Source: Tragulus kanchil
Taxonomy: Eukaryota; Chordata; Mammalia; Artiodactyla; Tragulidae
DNA length: 64,000 nucleotides
NCBI GenBank assembly: GCA_022376925.1
Contig: JAIOJX010000028.1
Span: 66,243,001 to 66,307,000, forward strand
Direction: 5' to 3'
A program made the position numbers and the translations under genes. Under the pieces are notes generated by a model, which searched no databases, was not told where the DNA came from, and was given only the letters and a program-made list of their open reading frames with translations. The stretch's first letter is position 1, and each line of letters starts with the position of its first letter. Positions 63,498 to 64,000 of the stretch are shown here, piece by piece.

Positions 63498-64000
63498 GGG
63501 GACTCAGCGGGAGAGGTATGTTACATCAGCTTGGCAGTTTTGTTTTTGTTTCAGTAGAGCAAGGGTTTAGTGACTAAAGTCAAGACAGCATTTACTTAGG
63601 GAAATGATAGAGGCCTATTTGGGGAAAACTGAAAATTACAATTGCTGTATGCATCTCAGCCATTTAAAATGTCTGATAAGAAATATAAATCTAAAAACCA
63701 GAATGAGATTAAAAACATGTGAATTCCTTTCTTTCCTATATTAAACATGTGTAAATAATATTTGAAATTGAAGTGAGGTGCTCAGTCCAACTATCTGAAA
63801 CATTTTTATGACTTAATGCCTATTGAAATAGGATCAATGGCATGAGGACTAGTCAACTACAGGAAATCTTTGGTTGTTAATGATCAGTTACAGAGGCTAA
63901 GGCATCAAGACAGCCATAACTAGATCAACCTATAAATTCATGGCTTTGCTTATCATCACTGAGTGTTTTAGGTGACAGTTACAGATACTGTATACTTTAC

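Larger units (their letters stand above)
62386..64000. repeat. Overlap duplication 27 (offset 1112; second copy runs off the window)
   Basis: 62386-62888 recurs as 63498-64000. 61291-61555 is a third copy of the first part. A small difference is atatttcgaaatt versus atatttgaaatt near 62648/63760. The first copy ends inside a Bov-tA SINE at the junction. Confidence 0.96.

Noticed and set aside
1..64000. Satellite array, segmental-duplication cluster or a new repeat-generating system
   Set aside because: Units are unrelated to each other, each occurs only two (sometimes three) times, and the offset is fixed near 1.1 kb. That matches untrimmed assembly overlaps better than any biological amplification.

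Overview
This window is nuclear DNA from a ruminant (pecoran artiodactyl), and it contains no gene I can support. The host call rests on the interspersed repeats. There are several Bov-tA-type tRNA-derived SINEs in both orientations, a BovB (RTE) LINE 3' end, CHR-type cetartiodactyl SINEs, and an artiodactyl L1 3' UTR. Older pan-mammalian elements (MIR, MER5-like hAT, a Tigger-type MITE, a degraded L1) are also present. Species cannot be resolved from this. The sequence is AT-rich and reads like a gene desert or a large intron. The longest open frames (about 125 codons) show no family signature, and each exists twice only because its DNA is duplicated.

The dominant structure is a serial pattern of about 25 direct tandem duplications. 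Each is a different sequence present twice in direct head-to-tail order, with a copy-to-copy offset always close to 1.1 kb (about 1.07-1.25 kb). The window reads as a chain of fragments about 1.8-5 kb long, in which the last ~1.1 kb of each fragment is repeated as the first ~1.1 kb of the next. Junctions lie near 550, 2471, 5364, 9130, 14165, 16175, 18332, 22112, 24750, 26618, 28386, 30324, 32645, 37009, 38960, 40983, 44090, 46110, 48375, 51064, 53790, 57037, 59612, 61616 and 63497. Copies are almost identical. They differ mainly by homopolymer or microsatellite length, a few clustered substitutions, and short unmatched filler next to some junctions. The simplest reading is an assembly error in which fragment overlaps of fixed length were concatenated instead of merged. 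The real locus would then be about 36-37 kb. This interpretation is inference; the duplications themselves are seen directly.

Layout: 551-1655 carries an antisense L1 3' UTR. 1878-3211 has a CHR SINE with a CAA tail, twice. 4435-5867 has a possible LTR tail, twice. 6465-13083 is mostly unrecognised, with a TG repeat, a CA repeat, a 34-bp tandem duplication and a MER5-like relic. 13084-25917 is repeat-poor AT-rich DNA with five junctions. 26171-28681 holds a BovB 3' end in three copies. 29545-31142 holds two antisense Bov-tA SINEs, each twice. 31438-34017 is an L1 ORF2/3' UTR relic split by an antisense SINE with a visible target-site duplication. 34438-34652 is a TA-flanked MITE and 34688-34965 a 139-bp tandem duplication. 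38.2-42.3 kb holds an ancient repeat tract, MIR, TG repeats, MER5-like pieces and a Bov-tA. 47.2-49.3 kb holds a MER5-like element, Bov-tA and CHR SINEs. 53.3-58.1 kb holds CHR and Bov-tA SINEs. 58.4-64 kb is mostly unrecognised.

I found no evidence of a new biological system. The most useful result is the map of apparent false duplications, with testable predictions for the sequence just outside both window ends.
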